This document shows, piece after piece, positions 1 through 9,118 of a DNA stretch of 64,000 nucleotides. A program made the translations under genes and the position numbers. This DNA is from Streptomyces cadmiisoli. Its GTDB lineage: Bacteria > Actinomycetota > Actinomycetes > Streptomycetales > Streptomycetaceae. The notes under the pieces were generated by a model, which saw only the letters and a program-made list of their open reading frames with translations, did no database searches and was not told the origin of the DNA. Location: NCBI RefSeq assembly GCF_003261055.1, contig NZ_CP030074.1, positions 868,001 through 932,000 of the forward strand, written 5' to 3'. Within the stretch, counting starts at the first letter, position 1, and each line of letters starts with the position of its first letter.

Positions 1-129
1 TTGACGGTGGTCACAGAGCGCCCTTAGATGCAACGAGACCGAACGTTCTCCCTCGTCTGCTTCGCATCCCAGCCCGCACCCGATGGCCGATCTCTCCAGC
101 ACTCGTGCCCTGCCACCGAAAGGCCCCCC

Positions 130-675
130 GTGGACACCCTCGTCGTCACGACCCCCACCAGCGCCCTGCGGAAGCTCTACTTCACGCGGTTTGCCTTCGC
201 CGTCGTATGGGCCGGGCTGCTGTTCGCGACAGCTGACGCGCTGACTCCGCTGAGCGCGACGCTCCTTGTGCTCTACCCCCTGTTTGACGTGGCGTGCGCC
301 GTCGTCGACGTCCGGTCCGCCAGGACGCACGACGGCCCGGTACGCCATCTGTACCTGAACATCGCGCTCAGCACCCTGACCGGTGTCGGCCTCGCCGTCG
401 CGGCCGCGTCCGGTATCCCCGCGGTGCTGCGTGTCTGGGGTGTCTGGGCCGTCACCGCCGGCATCGTCCAGCTCCTGGTCGGCGCACTGCGACGCCGTAT
501 GGGAGGGCAGTGGGCGATGATCGCCAGCGGCGCGATATCCACCGTCGCCGGTGCCTCCTTCTTCGCGCAGGCGGGCACGCCCGACGCCTCCCTGGGTAAC
601 CTGGCCGGCTACGCCCTCCTCGGAGGGATCTTCTTCCTCGTCGCCGCCCTCCGCCTGGACCGCGCCGCAAGGTGA
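130..675 (+). CDS. DUF308/HdeD-like integral membrane protein
   Basis: The product is a small polytopic membrane protein. About six hydrophobic stretches span almost the whole length, separated by short loops with Arg/His, and the tail is LDRAAR. This pattern resembles the DUF308 (HdeD-like) family, whose biochemical role is poorly defined. I chose the GTG at 130 (MDTLVVTTPT...) because the hydrophobic domain starts soon after it. An ATG at 28 in the same frame would add a low-complexity 34-residue extension. No operon partner is visible; the next coding material downstream is transposase debris. Family assignment is by overall pattern only. Confidence 0.6.
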   Translation: MDTLVVTTPTSALRKLYFTRFAFAVVWAGLLFATADALTPLSATLLVLYPLFDVACAVVDVRSARTHDGPVRHLYLNIALSTLTGVGLAVAAASGIPAVLRVWGVWAVTAGIVQLLVGALRRRMGGQWAMIASGAISTVAGASFFAQAGTPDASLGNLAGYALLGGIFFLVAALRLDRAAR

Positions 676-1005
676 CGTGCCCCTGGCCGCCCCGGACGCC
701 GCGGGCCCGACCGGTGTTCCCCCCGCCGGCCAGGCCCGCGGCTCGTTCCCGGGGCGACCTGTTTGCCCTTCTCCCGACTCCTCCATGGATCGGGGAGCGG
801 ACCTCAAGGGACCGGCCGACGTCTCATCCCCCGTCCGGCCCGGCCGGATCACCAGGTGCGTAGCCAGATCGATGCGCTGGGCGCCCTTGCCGGACTCGCC
901 GTTTCTGAACAGCATGCGGGACGCCTCCTTCGCCATCTGGGGAGGCGACTGGTGCACCGTGGTGAGCGGCGGGCGGCCCTCTTCGCAAAGGAGTCGACGA
1001 AGTAG
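676..1005. other. Intergenic stretch, nothing recognised
   Basis: About 330 bases between the DUF308-like gene and an IS3 fragment. Open frames here are short and not protein-like. I see no RNA gene, repeat or convincing promoter. Confidence 0.4.
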
Positions 1006-1007
1006 CC

Positions 1008-1595
1008 GCGCGCTACGCGTTCATCGACGCGGAGAAGGCCACCGAGAACAACCCGGGTGGTCATGGTGTCACCTTGATGTGCAGGGTGTTCGGGGTGTCC
1101 CGTTCGGGCTACTACGCGCACTTCGCCGCCCGGCCGGCGGCCGAGGAACGCCCCCGTCGGGAGGGCGAGCTGGTTGCCGAGATCCGGCAGATCCACGCGG
1201 CGTCCCGCCGCGCATACCGTGCCCCGAGGATCACCGCGGCGCTGCGCAGGAAAGGACGGCGGATCAACCGGAAGAGGGTCGAGCGGCTGATGCGCGAGCG
1301 CGACATCCGCGGGATCACGCGCCGCAAGCGCCGCGGCCTGACCCGGCCGGGCAGGAAGGCGGCCCCGTCGCCGGACCTGGTAGGACGCGACTTCACCGCT
1401 GCCGAGCCGGGCACCAGGCTGGTCTCGGACATCACCTACGTGCCCACGCTGGCCGGCTGGTGGTATCTCGCCACGGTCATCGACCTGGCCACACGCGAGG
1501 TGGTCGGATAGGCGATGGCCGATCACCACCGCGCCGAGCTGGTCGTCGACGCACTGAAGATGGCCGCCGCCGCGGCGGCCTGCAGAAAGGGTGCT
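1008..1595 (+). pseudogene. IS3-family transposase OrfB, 5' part, broken
   Basis: The frame reads as the N-terminal half of an IS3-type OrfB: a CRVFGVSRSGYYAH start region, the basic HTH_21-type segment (RAYRAPRITAALRRKGRRIN), then the start of the rve integrase core with the first catalytic Asp in the SDITYVPT motif. An in-frame TAG at 1509-1511 replaces the usual Tyr of the EVVGYAMADH segment. The frame then continues as MADHHRAELVVDALK until it is lost near 1590, where a different transposase begins. The second and third catalytic residues are absent, so this copy cannot be active. Confidence 0.8.
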
Positions 1596-2215
1596 GCCCT
1601 CGACCGCGTTCACCGGGGACTGACCGTGCAGGGATTCCAGCCTGTGGAACACGTCGTCGACAGCGGCTACATCTCTCCGGACAGCATCCACCAGGCCTCC
1701 CAACAGTGGGGCATCACACTCTTTGGGCCGGTCCGTGACGACCCGCAGGCGAGCAAACGGCCCGGCTTCGCCAACCAGGACTTCCACATCGACTGGCAGG
1801 CCCGCACGCTGACTTGCCCGAACGGCGTGACGAGCCCGGCATGGAAACCCACACTGGGCGACGGCCACCCCCGGCTTTCCGTGCTCTTCCCGCGCAAGGC
1901 ATGCCGCGAATGCGCTGACCGGCTCAAATGCACCGGCAACGTCGACGGCATGGGCCGCCACATCTTTTTGATGCCCCAGCCTCTTCAGGAGATCCAGACA
2001 CAGCACCGGGCCGAGCAGACCACGGCGGAGTGGCGCCGACGCTACGCGATCCGCGCCGGGCTGCGAAGCCACGGTCTCCGACACGGTGCATGCCCGTGGC
2101 CTGCGGAACTGCCGCTATAGCGGCATGGCCAGAACCCACGTCCAGAACGTTCTCACCGCAGCCGGAACGAACATCGTCCGGCTCAGCAAGTACCTCTCGC
2201 CCGGCTTCACACCAC
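1596..2215 (+). pseudogene. IS1182-family transposase, C-terminal fragment
   Basis: The sequence matches the C-terminal half of an IS1182-type DDE transposase. It has HVVDSGYISPDSI, the cysteine-containing zinc-binding segment (CPNGV...CRECADRLKC), and the terminal HGLRNCRYSG and LTAAGTNIVRLS segments. The last of these lie in a different frame from 2086, so there is a frameshift near 2065. The 5' half is missing and replaced by the upstream IS3 fragment, giving an abrupt chimeric junction near 1590. Confidence 0.75.
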
Positions 2216-2330
2216 CCACCGACCCCGGCCCAGTAGCCGATTCCAGAGCTTCTGCAGCAGCCTGCCTACCTGAAGATCACCAACAGCATCCGGGAAGCGA
2301 GCCAGAACCCGTTCTCGTGGACAAAGCCAC

Positions 2331-3380
2331 TCACGGGAGCAGTTCGATGTGCGGATGGCCCGGGGATTCCGGACAGACGTGGAGTTGGAGGTCGTAGCCG
2401 CCGATGATGTCGAGCAAGGTGAAGTTGCCGTCCTGGGCGCCCAGAGGAGGCGGGGCCGGGTTCGTCCGTTCCTCCTCGGCGATCCAGGACTTGCTGATGC
2501 CGTCCCATTCCGAGGAGGCGATGGTGAGGAGCGGGACCTGTTCGGTGCCGCACTCGGGGCAGGGGCGGGGCACAGGGTCGGTGCGGGGCCAGCTGCTCCA
2601 GCCGCCGGTCTTCCAGCCGGGGGCGGTGGAGAGGTTGCCCAGGTAGAGCTCGCCCGGGTCGTCCGCGTACGTGTTGTACCGCGCGGGTTCGATCGACTCC
2701 CAGCGGCTCATGTCGTCCAGCTGGTCCCGGAGCTCCTTGTCCAGCTCCCTGGGGTGGGGGAATTCGGTGACCTGCTCCGGTGAGAGCAGGCACGGCGCCG
2801 GGAGGTAGTAGCCGTCCTGGACGATCGGCGGCTCGGGCGGTGCGTCGAGGACGGCGGCGACGGTGGCGGAGGAGCGCCAGAAGAGTGCGGTCCGGGGGTG
2901 GGGGTGTTCCGCGTGGTGGAAGGGGCACCACAGGACTTGGAGGAGGTCCGCGCCGGACGGGCACGGGAAGGGGACGTCGCGGGCGTACAGTTGGGCCACG
3001 GGCAGCAGGGGGATCGGGCCGTTGAACCACGGGCGGCCCGCCCTGATCCGCTCCAAGGTTTCCAGCTCCTCGGAGGTCCGGTCGGGTGCCTCGGGGTCGT
3101 GGTGCAGCCGCTCGGCCGATGCGGCGCGGATGCGGCGCAGGAGCCGGATGTCGTCCGGGGAGTGGACCACCGGCGCCGCGCGTCTGTCGTGCGGCTCGTT
3201 GCAGTGCGGCCACGGTTCGTCGGCGGGCCACAGGAGCGGTCCGCCGACGGAGCTGTCGTGCACGGTTGGTGACCCCGGCCGGGGGTGGAGTCGGGTCGCC
3301 GTGCGTGCCAGCGCGGCCAGTTGAGGGAAGAGCGCGGTGACGTCGAACGGCCGCGGTGGGGTGGTGCGGATGGCGTTCAT
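2331..3380 (-). CDS. DUF1963-like hypothetical protein
   Basis: This 349-residue cytoplasmic protein has no signal peptide or membrane segment. It has a VGGPLLWPADEPWPHC motif near the N-terminus, reminiscent of the G-G-x-P..WP motif of DUF1963/YwqG proteins. Other landmarks are a central LLQVLWCPFHH segment, a CPECGTEQ zinc-knuckle-like pair, and a C-terminal LHVCPESPGHPHIELLP. The ATG at 3380 is preferred; a TTG at 3410 is in frame. It stands alone between IS remnants and has the codon usage of a genuine Streptomyces gene. The function is unknown and the family call is tentative. Confidence 0.6.
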   Translation of the reverse strand: MNAIRTTPPRPFDVTALFPQLAALARTATRLHPRPGSPTVHDSSVGGPLLWPADEPWPHCNEPHDRRAAPVVHSPDDIRLLRRIRAASAERLHHDPEAPDRTSEELETLERIRAGRPWFNGPIPLLPVAQLYARDVPFPCPSGADLLQVLWCPFHHAEHPHPRTALFWRSSATVAAVLDAPPEPPIVQDGYYLPAPCLLSPEQVTEFPHPRELDKELRDQLDDMSRWESIEPARYNTYADDPGELYLGNLSTAPGWKTGGWSSWPRTDPVPRPCPECGTEQVPLLTIASSEWDGISKSWIAEEERTNPAPPPLGAQDGNFTLLDIIGGYDLQLHVCPESPGHPHIELLP

Positions 3381-3439
3381 AGCCGGGATGCTGCCAGTAA
3401 CGTCTGACAATGGGCGTACCGCGCCACGTCAGCCGACAC

Positions 3440-3640
3440 CAGATAGCTGCCCTACGTCAGCAGGCGGACCAGGGGAAGATGCCGGTGATATGGGGTCCGG
3501 CCAGGTAGATGGTCGCGGTGTTCTCGTAGCGCGTGGCGATGCCGCGCTACTGCTGCCGGCGGTTGATGGACCGTTCGACGGTGTCGCGCTGTTCATAGGT
3601 CTCGCGGTCGAACGCCGATGGTCTCCCGCCCCGATTTCCC
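3440..3640 (-). pseudogene. IS5-family transposase, C-terminal scrap
   Basis: Read on the minus strand, the segment gives YEQRDTVERSINRRQQ followed, after a stop, by RGIATRYENTATIYLAG. This is the conserved C-terminal E-containing motif of IS5-family transposases; compare KERNTVERLINKLKAWRGIATR in the copy at 24 kb. Stops and the lack of any upstream catalytic region show it is a relic. Confidence 0.65.
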
Positions 3641-4194
3641 CCGCCGCAGCCGATGGCCACGTTGACCTGCCGGCATGGGGATCACCGCACCGATGGCGCG
3701 CTTGCTTGCTGATGGGGTGGTGCGCCCGCGAGCGCTGAAAAGCAACGTGGAGTTCGACGCGACTGCAGGTCAGTCCAGTGGGTCGGGCCGTTTCACTGGC
3801 AGGCAGTAGGTCGCGAAGCCTCGCTGTTCTGCTGCGGCCCAGAATCACTTCGCTGACGGAACCCCCGACGGCACGCCCCGCCGCTACGTCCCGGTATGCC
3901 ATCCAACCTCCCCATACCGGTTGTTTCGCGTGGTCGATGAGCGTGGGTGCTGCCCGGCGGCCGGTGCCTACGCTCATGGCCTCCCTCGAACGGGGTCCCG
4001 TCAAAGGGCCGTGTCTGGCGATGGAACATCCGGCGGCCCGGGGGAGTTGGAGGCATCATGCAGCCTGCCTCGGCGCCGTGGCCGGCGGCAGGGCGAGATA
4101 TGACGGGTTGGCGATTGTCGGGCACGGGGAAGGCCCGTCTGGTGCCGGGGTCTGCTGGACCTTCGACTCGGGTTGAAGGTTTACCGTCGGCGGT
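3641..4194. other. Intergenic stretch, nothing recognised
   Basis: About 550 bases between an IS5 scrap and a MerR fragment. Only short overlapping frames are open on both strands and none gives a recognisable protein. It may be eroded IS or coding DNA. Confidence 0.35.
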
Positions 4195-4341
4195 GTGACG
4201 ACCTACCGCATCTCGCAGCTGGCCAGGCGCTGCGGCGTTCCGGCCACGACGCTGCGTTTCGATGAGAGTGCCGGACTGCTGCCGGCTGAGCGGACCGGGT
4301 CAGCTTCCACGGCGGCCGGTCGATTTCGAGACGGTTCGTGA
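4195..4341 (+). pseudogene. Truncated MerR-family regulator (HTH only)
   Basis: From a GTG the frame reads VTTYRISQLARRCGVPATT followed by LRFDESAGLLPAERT, the canonical MerR winged-helix start (usually LRFYETAGLL...). It then degenerates and stops after 48 residues, before the dimerisation coiled coil and effector domain. The usual Tyr of the FYE motif is Asp here. It is a remnant that may keep DNA-binding residues but lacks everything needed for a functional MerR dimer. Confidence 0.65.
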
Positions 4342-4561
4342 AACTGCTCAAGTGGGTCAGTTCGACTGCGCAGGCGGCCGTGCTCCACTCCGCAAGTTTC
4401 ACGTCGTTCCCCTCCGCCGGCGTCAGCAGGGCGGCGAAGCCGCCTATGAGATCGACGGGTGCGGTGACCTCCAGGCAGGCACGGCGATCTTCTCCAGTAG
4501 AGCTGACACCTTCGGGCGAAGTGTTTCGGGTGCTTCTCGTCGCCGACGTCGGGCGTGCAGG

Positions 4562-7501
4562 TCAGGCCGCCGGGGTTGTCTGATTGGCGGCAAGCGCCGC
4601 TTCCAGCCTGGCCCGTGTTTCCTCAGCCCGGGCTGCTCGGTGCTGGGAGACGTAGAGGGCGAGCGCCTGCTGCCAGGCGGCCTCGGCCTGAGTCTGCTCG
4701 CCCAGGGCGTGGTGGGCTTCGGCCAGGCTGCTCAGAGTGATGGCCTCTTCGTACGCGTCACAGCGTCTGCGTTGCACCTCGAGAGCCTGCCGGAAGTAAC
4801 TGGCGGCCTGTCCGGGTCGGCCTGCGCGCATACTGATGTGACCGAGGCTGTCAAGCGCCCCGGCTTCACCCTGGGTGAAGCCATGGTTCCGGCAGGTCGT
4901 TAAAGACAGAAGGCAGCTGGCATGTGCAGCCTCGTACTGGCCGAGGCCCGCCTGGCACCAGCCCAGCGTGTTGTACGCGTTCGCCTCCCACAGTTGGTGG
5001 CCGGCACGCACGTACAGGTCGAGCGACCGAGCGGCGTGCTCAAGCGCGGCTTCGGATTGGTCGGCGTTGTCCAGTGCCATGACGATGCCCTGGTGGGTGT
5101 GTGCCTGGTTGAGCAGGTCGTCTGTGCGTTCGGAAAGGAGCAGTGCCCGGCTCAGGTGCTCGAAGGTCTCCGGCCCGGTCCGGCCCGCGAGCAGTAGCGC
5201 CGAAGCCACCGCTCGATGGGCCAGTCCTTGAAGTCTCTCCGCTGTCGGCCCCTGTACTTCGAGCGCAGCCGCCAGACCGGTCTCGCTCGTCTCAAGGAGA
5301 TCATGGACGTGGCCGCACCGGCGAAGGAGCAGGTGGGCATCCCAGCACAACCGCCACGCTTGGGAGTGCAGCCCCAGGGTGCCGGCGAGGGTGGCCGTGC
5401 CCAGCAGGCAGGACCGTTCGGCTTCGAACCATCGCGCGGCCTCGGCCGAGTCTTCCGGCTGGCGGGCGTGGTCAGTGGGCTCGGGAGCGTGCCCGGCGGC
5501 CACCGCCGACGAGGTGCCGTAAGGGTCCATCAGCGCCCGGGCCGCAGAGGCGGCCTCGACGTAGAAGCCGGTCAGGGCTGTGAGAGCTGCGGTACGGACC
5601 TCCAAGGACCCACTGTGCGCGCCGCGCTCCGCGGCGTACAGGCGCACCAGGTCGTGCAGGCTGTACCGTCCCGGTATGTGCTGCCGCAGAAGGTGGGCGT
5701 CTTCCAATGCACGTAGCAGCACACGGGCACGGACCGGTGGCAGCCCGGTGAGAGCTGCTGCCGCCGGCAGACCGATGTCATGGCCGGGAGCCAGGCCCAG
5801 CAAGCCGAGGAGCCGTGCCGCATCGGGGAGAAGAGCACCGTAGGAGGTGTCGAACACCGCCCGCAGCGACGTGCTCAGATCGCCTGTGTCAAGAGCGTCG
5901 AGCCGGGTCCCGGCCTGGTCAAGTTCCGCTGCCAGCGTGGCGAGCGGAAGCTGCGGGTCGCCGACTGCCCGGGCGCAGACCACGGCCAGGGCGAGGGGCA
6001 GTCTGCCGCACGCCGCGATAAGCGAGGCGGCCGCTTCCGGCTCGCCCGACACGCGCTGTTTGCCGAGCCGGTCGGCCAGCAGGCGGGCCGCTCCGTCGGG
6101 AGTGAGTGGCTCCAGGACGAGAAGGTGCGCTCCTTCAGCTGCGATGAGGCCGGTAAGCCGGTTGCGGGACGTGATCAGCACGGTGCAGGAAGAGGAACCG
6201 GGCAACAACGGGCGTACCTGTTCGACGTCACATGCGTTGTCGAGGAGCACGAGGATTCTCCTGCCCGCGGTCAGGCTGCGGTACAGACCGGTCTGCGCCT
6301 CGAGGTCCGCCGGGATGACCCGAGGGTCGACACCGAGGGCGGACAGGAACAAGCGCAGTCCCTCCTGCGGGGTCAGGGGGGCTGTGCCGGGGTCGAATCC
6401 GCGGAGGTTCACATAGAGCTGGCCGTCAGGGTAGTGCTCCAAGTTGGCATGAGCCCAGCACAGAGCCAGTGACGTCTTCCCGGTGCCGCCCATGCCGCAG
6501 ATCACGGTGATGGGCGATGTGCCGGCGCTGCGGGCCGCGTCGAGCGCGGTCTGCTCCCGTGCCCTGCCGGACAGCGAAGAAGGCGGGAGGGGCAGCTGGC
6601 TGGGTACCGCGGGGGAGGATGCCGCTTCTTCCCGGGCTTCGGGGAAGTCGGGGCCGGGCGTGCGGCGATCACGAGACTCAGTGGCGCGGGCTTGCGCTGC
6701 TTGGATGTCCGAGTCCTGCGAGACGATCAGCTTTCCCACCGGAGCCGTGGGCGAGCCGAGGATCTCCAGATGCAGCCGCCTCAGCTCGGGAGCCGGGTCC
6801 GTGCCCATCGATTCCGCCAGCTCCCGGCGCAAGTGTTCGTACAGTTCCAGCGCGTGTGCTGTGCGGCCCTCCTGGTGAAGTGCCAGCATCAACTGGCCGA
6901 CGAGCCGTTCGTGGGTGGGGTTCGCCTCGACCCTGGAACGCAGCTCCACCAGCAGTTCGGCCTGCCGTCCCTGGCTCAGCAGCAGGTCGTTACGGGCGAT
7001 CTCGGCCTGAAGCCGCTCCTCGCCGGTGTGCGCGCGGACCTCGTCGAGCCAGTCGCCCTCGAGTGAACCGAACGCGCTGCCGTGCCACAGTCCGAGTGCC
7101 GTCTCGAGCAGAACGGCCGCTCTCGCGCTGTCGTTGACCGCCAGAGCGCGGGCCTGCGCGGTGAGTTCCCTGAACTGGTGCAGGTCCATGGTGACATCGT
7201 CCGCGGGATTGTGGCTCAGGCGCAGCACGTATCCCCCGCTCCGCCGCTCGATCAGCATGCGTTCCCCAGCGGGCTGTAGGGCGGCGCGCAGGCGGGAAAG
7301 GTAGCTGTGCAGGGCCTGGCGTGCACCGTTGGGCGGGCGACCGTTCCAGACCCGGTCTGTGAGACGGTCGGCGGACACCACATTGTTCGCGTCGACCAGC
7401 AGACTCGCCAGCACGGACTGTCGCCTTGGGGGACCAAGTTCGGCAGGGCGCCCGTCGATCTCCACGTGGAGGCCGCCGAGCACGGAGACACGAACCGTCA
7501 T
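4562..7501 (-). CDS. AfsR-like SARP transcriptional regulator
   Basis: This 979-residue protein has the AfsR architecture. Residues 1-95 form an OmpR-type winged helix (SVLGGLHVEIDG, YVL strand). About 100-245 is a bacterial transcriptional activation (BTAD) domain. A linker leads to an NB-ARC-type ATPase with Walker A GMGGTGKTSL near 336-345, Walker B-like ILVLLDNA near 415, and a GRLPLALA motif. The C-terminal third is alpha-helical TPR-like repeats (AEAHHALGEQTQAEAAW). The family activates secondary-metabolism or developmental promoters through direct repeats. It is divergent from the small secreted protein at 7773, which is therefore a plausible target. The target itself is inference; the domain order is visible. 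Confidence 0.9.
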   Translation of the reverse strand: MTVRVSVLGGLHVEIDGRPAELGPPRRQSVLASLLVDANNVVSADRLTDRVWNGRPPNGARQALHSYLSRLRAALQPAGERMLIERRSGGYVLRLSHNPADDVTMDLHQFRELTAQARALAVNDSARAAVLLETALGLWHGSAFGSLEGDWLDEVRAHTGEERLQAEIARNDLLLSQGRQAELLVELRSRVEANPTHERLVGQLMLALHQEGRTAHALELYEHLRRELAESMGTDPAPELRRLHLEILGSPTAPVGKLIVSQDSDIQAAQARATESRDRRTPGPDFPEAREEAASSPAVPSQLPLPPSSLSGRAREQTALDAARSAGTSPITVICGMGGTGKTSLALCWAHANLEHYPDGQLYVNLRGFDPGTAPLTPQEGLRLFLSALGVDPRVIPADLEAQTGLYRSLTAGRRILVLLDNACDVEQVRPLLPGSSSCTVLITSRNRLTGLIAAEGAHLLVLEPLTPDGAARLLADRLGKQRVSGEPEAAASLIAACGRLPLALAVVCARAVGDPQLPLATLAAELDQAGTRLDALDTGDLSTSLRAVFDTSYGALLPDAARLLGLLGLAPGHDIGLPAAAALTGLPPVRARVLLRALEDAHLLRQHIPGRYSLHDLVRLYAAERGAHSGSLEVRTAALTALTGFYVEAASAARALMDPYGTSSAVAAGHAPEPTDHARQPEDSAEAARWFEAERSCLLGTATLAGTLGLHSQAWRLCWDAHLLLRRCGHVHDLLETSETGLAAALEVQGPTAERLQGLAHRAVASALLLAGRTGPETFEHLSRALLLSERTDDLLNQAHTHQGIVMALDNADQSEAALEHAARSLDLYVRAGHQLWEANAYNTLGWCQAGLGQYEAAHASCLLSLTTCRNHGFTQGEAGALDSLGHISMRAGRPGQAASYFRQALEVQRRRCDAYEEAITLSSLAEAHHALGEQTQAEAAWQQALALYVSQHRAARAEETRARLEAALAANQTTPAA

Positions 7502-7772
7502 CGAGCAACTCCCGTCCCACCGCAGCCCCTGTAGTTGCCCTCCTCACGGCACCGCAAGGATTCCACAAGGAGGTGGCAAGCGTACTCCCCGACGCTGGAC
7601 CCGAGCCCTGCAGGCCGATGCGGAGGGCGGTGAGGCTTGCGGCACGTGGCAGGAGCCGCTGGCCCCGCACTCGCCGCACCGGGGATGGGCCCAGAGCGGA
7701 CTTGCACGGTCCCGCACGGACGCCGTTGCAACTGCTCGTACAAACCAGTCGGTTCACTGACGAAGGATGGAC

Positions 7773-8276
7773 ATGAGTACTCGCAGAAGTCACCGTCTCG
7801 CCGCCCTCACCACCACGGGCGCCCTGCTCACGGGCACACTCGCAGCGGCGTTCGTCGCGACCCCTGCGGCATCGGCTCACGGCACCTATCGGCACTGCAC
7901 CACTACCGCCAGCATGTTCGTCGACAACAACCGGGATCTGAGGGCGCCGCTCCCGTGGGGTTACAACGAGTCCACCCCGACCTCCACCTGCTACCTGACC
8001 AACGGCGATGTCGGCAGCAGCACCGATTCCGCAGTCACGGCTCTGCAGCGAGCACTCAACAAGTGCTACGGGGCCGGTCTCACGCTGGATGGGGCTTTCG
8101 GCGACCTGACGGAAGCCGCCCTCAGGAGGGCGCAGAGTGCCTCGGGCGCGACGGTCGACGGCGAGTACGGTCCCAACACCCGCGACCACATCCGATGGCC
8201 GGTCTACCGGGAGAGCACGGGGCAGTTCGTGAAGTGCTCCAAGACGTCGAGCATGTCCTCGGTATACATCCCCTGA
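7773..8276 (+). CDS. Secreted peptidoglycan-binding domain protein
   Basis: A 167-residue exported protein. The Sec signal peptide has twin basic residues, a hydrophobic ALLTGTLAAAFVA core and an ASA-H cleavage site near residue 38. The mature part has four Cys, and its second half resembles PG_binding_1 (VTALQRALNKCYG, LDGAFGDLTEAALRRAQ, VDGEYGPNTRDHIRW), a fold that binds cell-wall peptidoglycan. No catalytic domain is attached. The ATG at 7773 is preferred over that at 7767 because GAAGGA lies about six bases upstream of it. It is transcribed divergently from the AfsR-like regulator across a 270-bp intergenic region. Confidence 0.8.
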   Translation: MSTRRSHRLAALTTTGALLTGTLAAAFVATPAASAHGTYRHCTTTASMFVDNNRDLRAPLPWGYNESTPTSTCYLTNGDVGSSTDSAVTALQRALNKCYGAGLTLDGAFGDLTEAALRRAQSASGATVDGEYGPNTRDHIRWPVYRESTGQFVKCSKTSSMSSVYIP

Positions 8277-8465
8277 CCTGCCCTTCAACTGGTTGAGCAC
8301 GCCGAGGTAGCGACGCGCCGTCCCGGTCCCGCAGGGGCGGCGCGTGCTTGGGCGAAGCCCGCTCAGTTCGGCTGCACTGCTTCGTGGGGTCCCACAGTTG
8401 TACGCGGGTGAGTGCGTGGGTGCGGCCGTCGAGAGTGAGGCAGCCGACCGGGTGGGAGGGCAGCC

Positions 8466-8570
8466 AGACAGAAGATCCGCGCCGATCTGAAGAAGGCGTA
8501 CAACAAAGGAGCCTCGCTCCGGACCCTCGCCCAGGGCTGCGGCCGTTCCTACGGCTTCGTCCGTGGGACC
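8466..8570 (+). pseudogene. Fragment of a small helix-turn-helix protein
   Basis: The frame reads KIRADLKKAYNKGASLRTLA then QGCGRSYGFVR. This matches the core of a small helix-turn-helix protein common in Streptomyces (DLKKxYEKGASIRxLAxxTGRSYGFVH, from memory). No proper start or C-terminus is present; an IS5-type fragment follows immediately. Confidence 0.5.
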
Positions 8571-8750
8571 GGATCGAGCCGTTGTTGCCGGCCGATACGG
8601 TCCGTGGCCGGCGGTGGGCCGATCACCGTCGAACTCTTGAGGCCATCGCGTGGAAGTACCGCACCTGCTCGCCTTGGCGGGACCTTCCGGACGAGCTGGG
8701 TCCGTTCCAGACCGCTCACAGGCGACTGATCAGGTGGGCCCGGACATAGG
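8565..8750 (+). pseudogene. IS5-family transposase, N-terminal fragment
   Basis: The frame reads WDRIEPLLPADTVRGRRWAD followed by HRRTLEAIAWKYRTCSPWRD and LPDELGPFQTAHRRLIRW. This is the standard N-terminal region (DUF4096-like) of IS5/IS427 transposases. It ends abruptly before any catalytic residue, so it is a relic. Confidence 0.75.
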
Positions 8751-8810
8751 GACGTCGGGTCGCATAATGTAGAGAGGCACCTTCCCAGTCCAGCGTGACA
8801 GCATGCGGCA

Positions 8811-9038
8811 ATGGCCTTCCGGTACCCCGACGGTGACTACGCGATCACCGCGATGTACTCCGTGCCCGATGACGCCTGGTATCTGGAAGGCGACGACGCC
8901 AAGAGCCACCCGCACCGGATTTCCCACTGTGCGTGGCACGCCCTGACCGTGGCCGTCGACCACCTTCAGTGCTGGCGGTCCTTGGTTCTCGTCGAGCACA
9001 GCGTGAGTGGGACGGAGGGCATGGAGCCGGCTGCCTGA
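8811..9038 (+). CDS. Small hypothetical protein
   Basis: A 75-residue soluble frame starting MAFRYPDGDYAITAMYSVPD, moderately acidic, with two Trp and two Cys and no recognised domain. It ends 81 bases before the convergent regulator at 9119. The start lacks a strong ribosome-binding site and the residue mix is plausible rather than compelling. It could be a fragment of a larger lost gene, because an IS5 scrap ends just upstream. Confidence 0.35.
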   Translation: MAFRYPDGDYAITAMYSVPDDAWYLEGDDAKSHPHRISHCAWHALTVAVDHLQCWRSLVLVEHSVSGTEGMEPAA

Positions 9039-9118
9039 CCCCTGCGGAGGCGCGTGCCTCCGGTCCCGCAAACGGCGGCGCGGGCAGGGAGGCGTCGCGC
9101 GAAACCCATGGTCGCCGA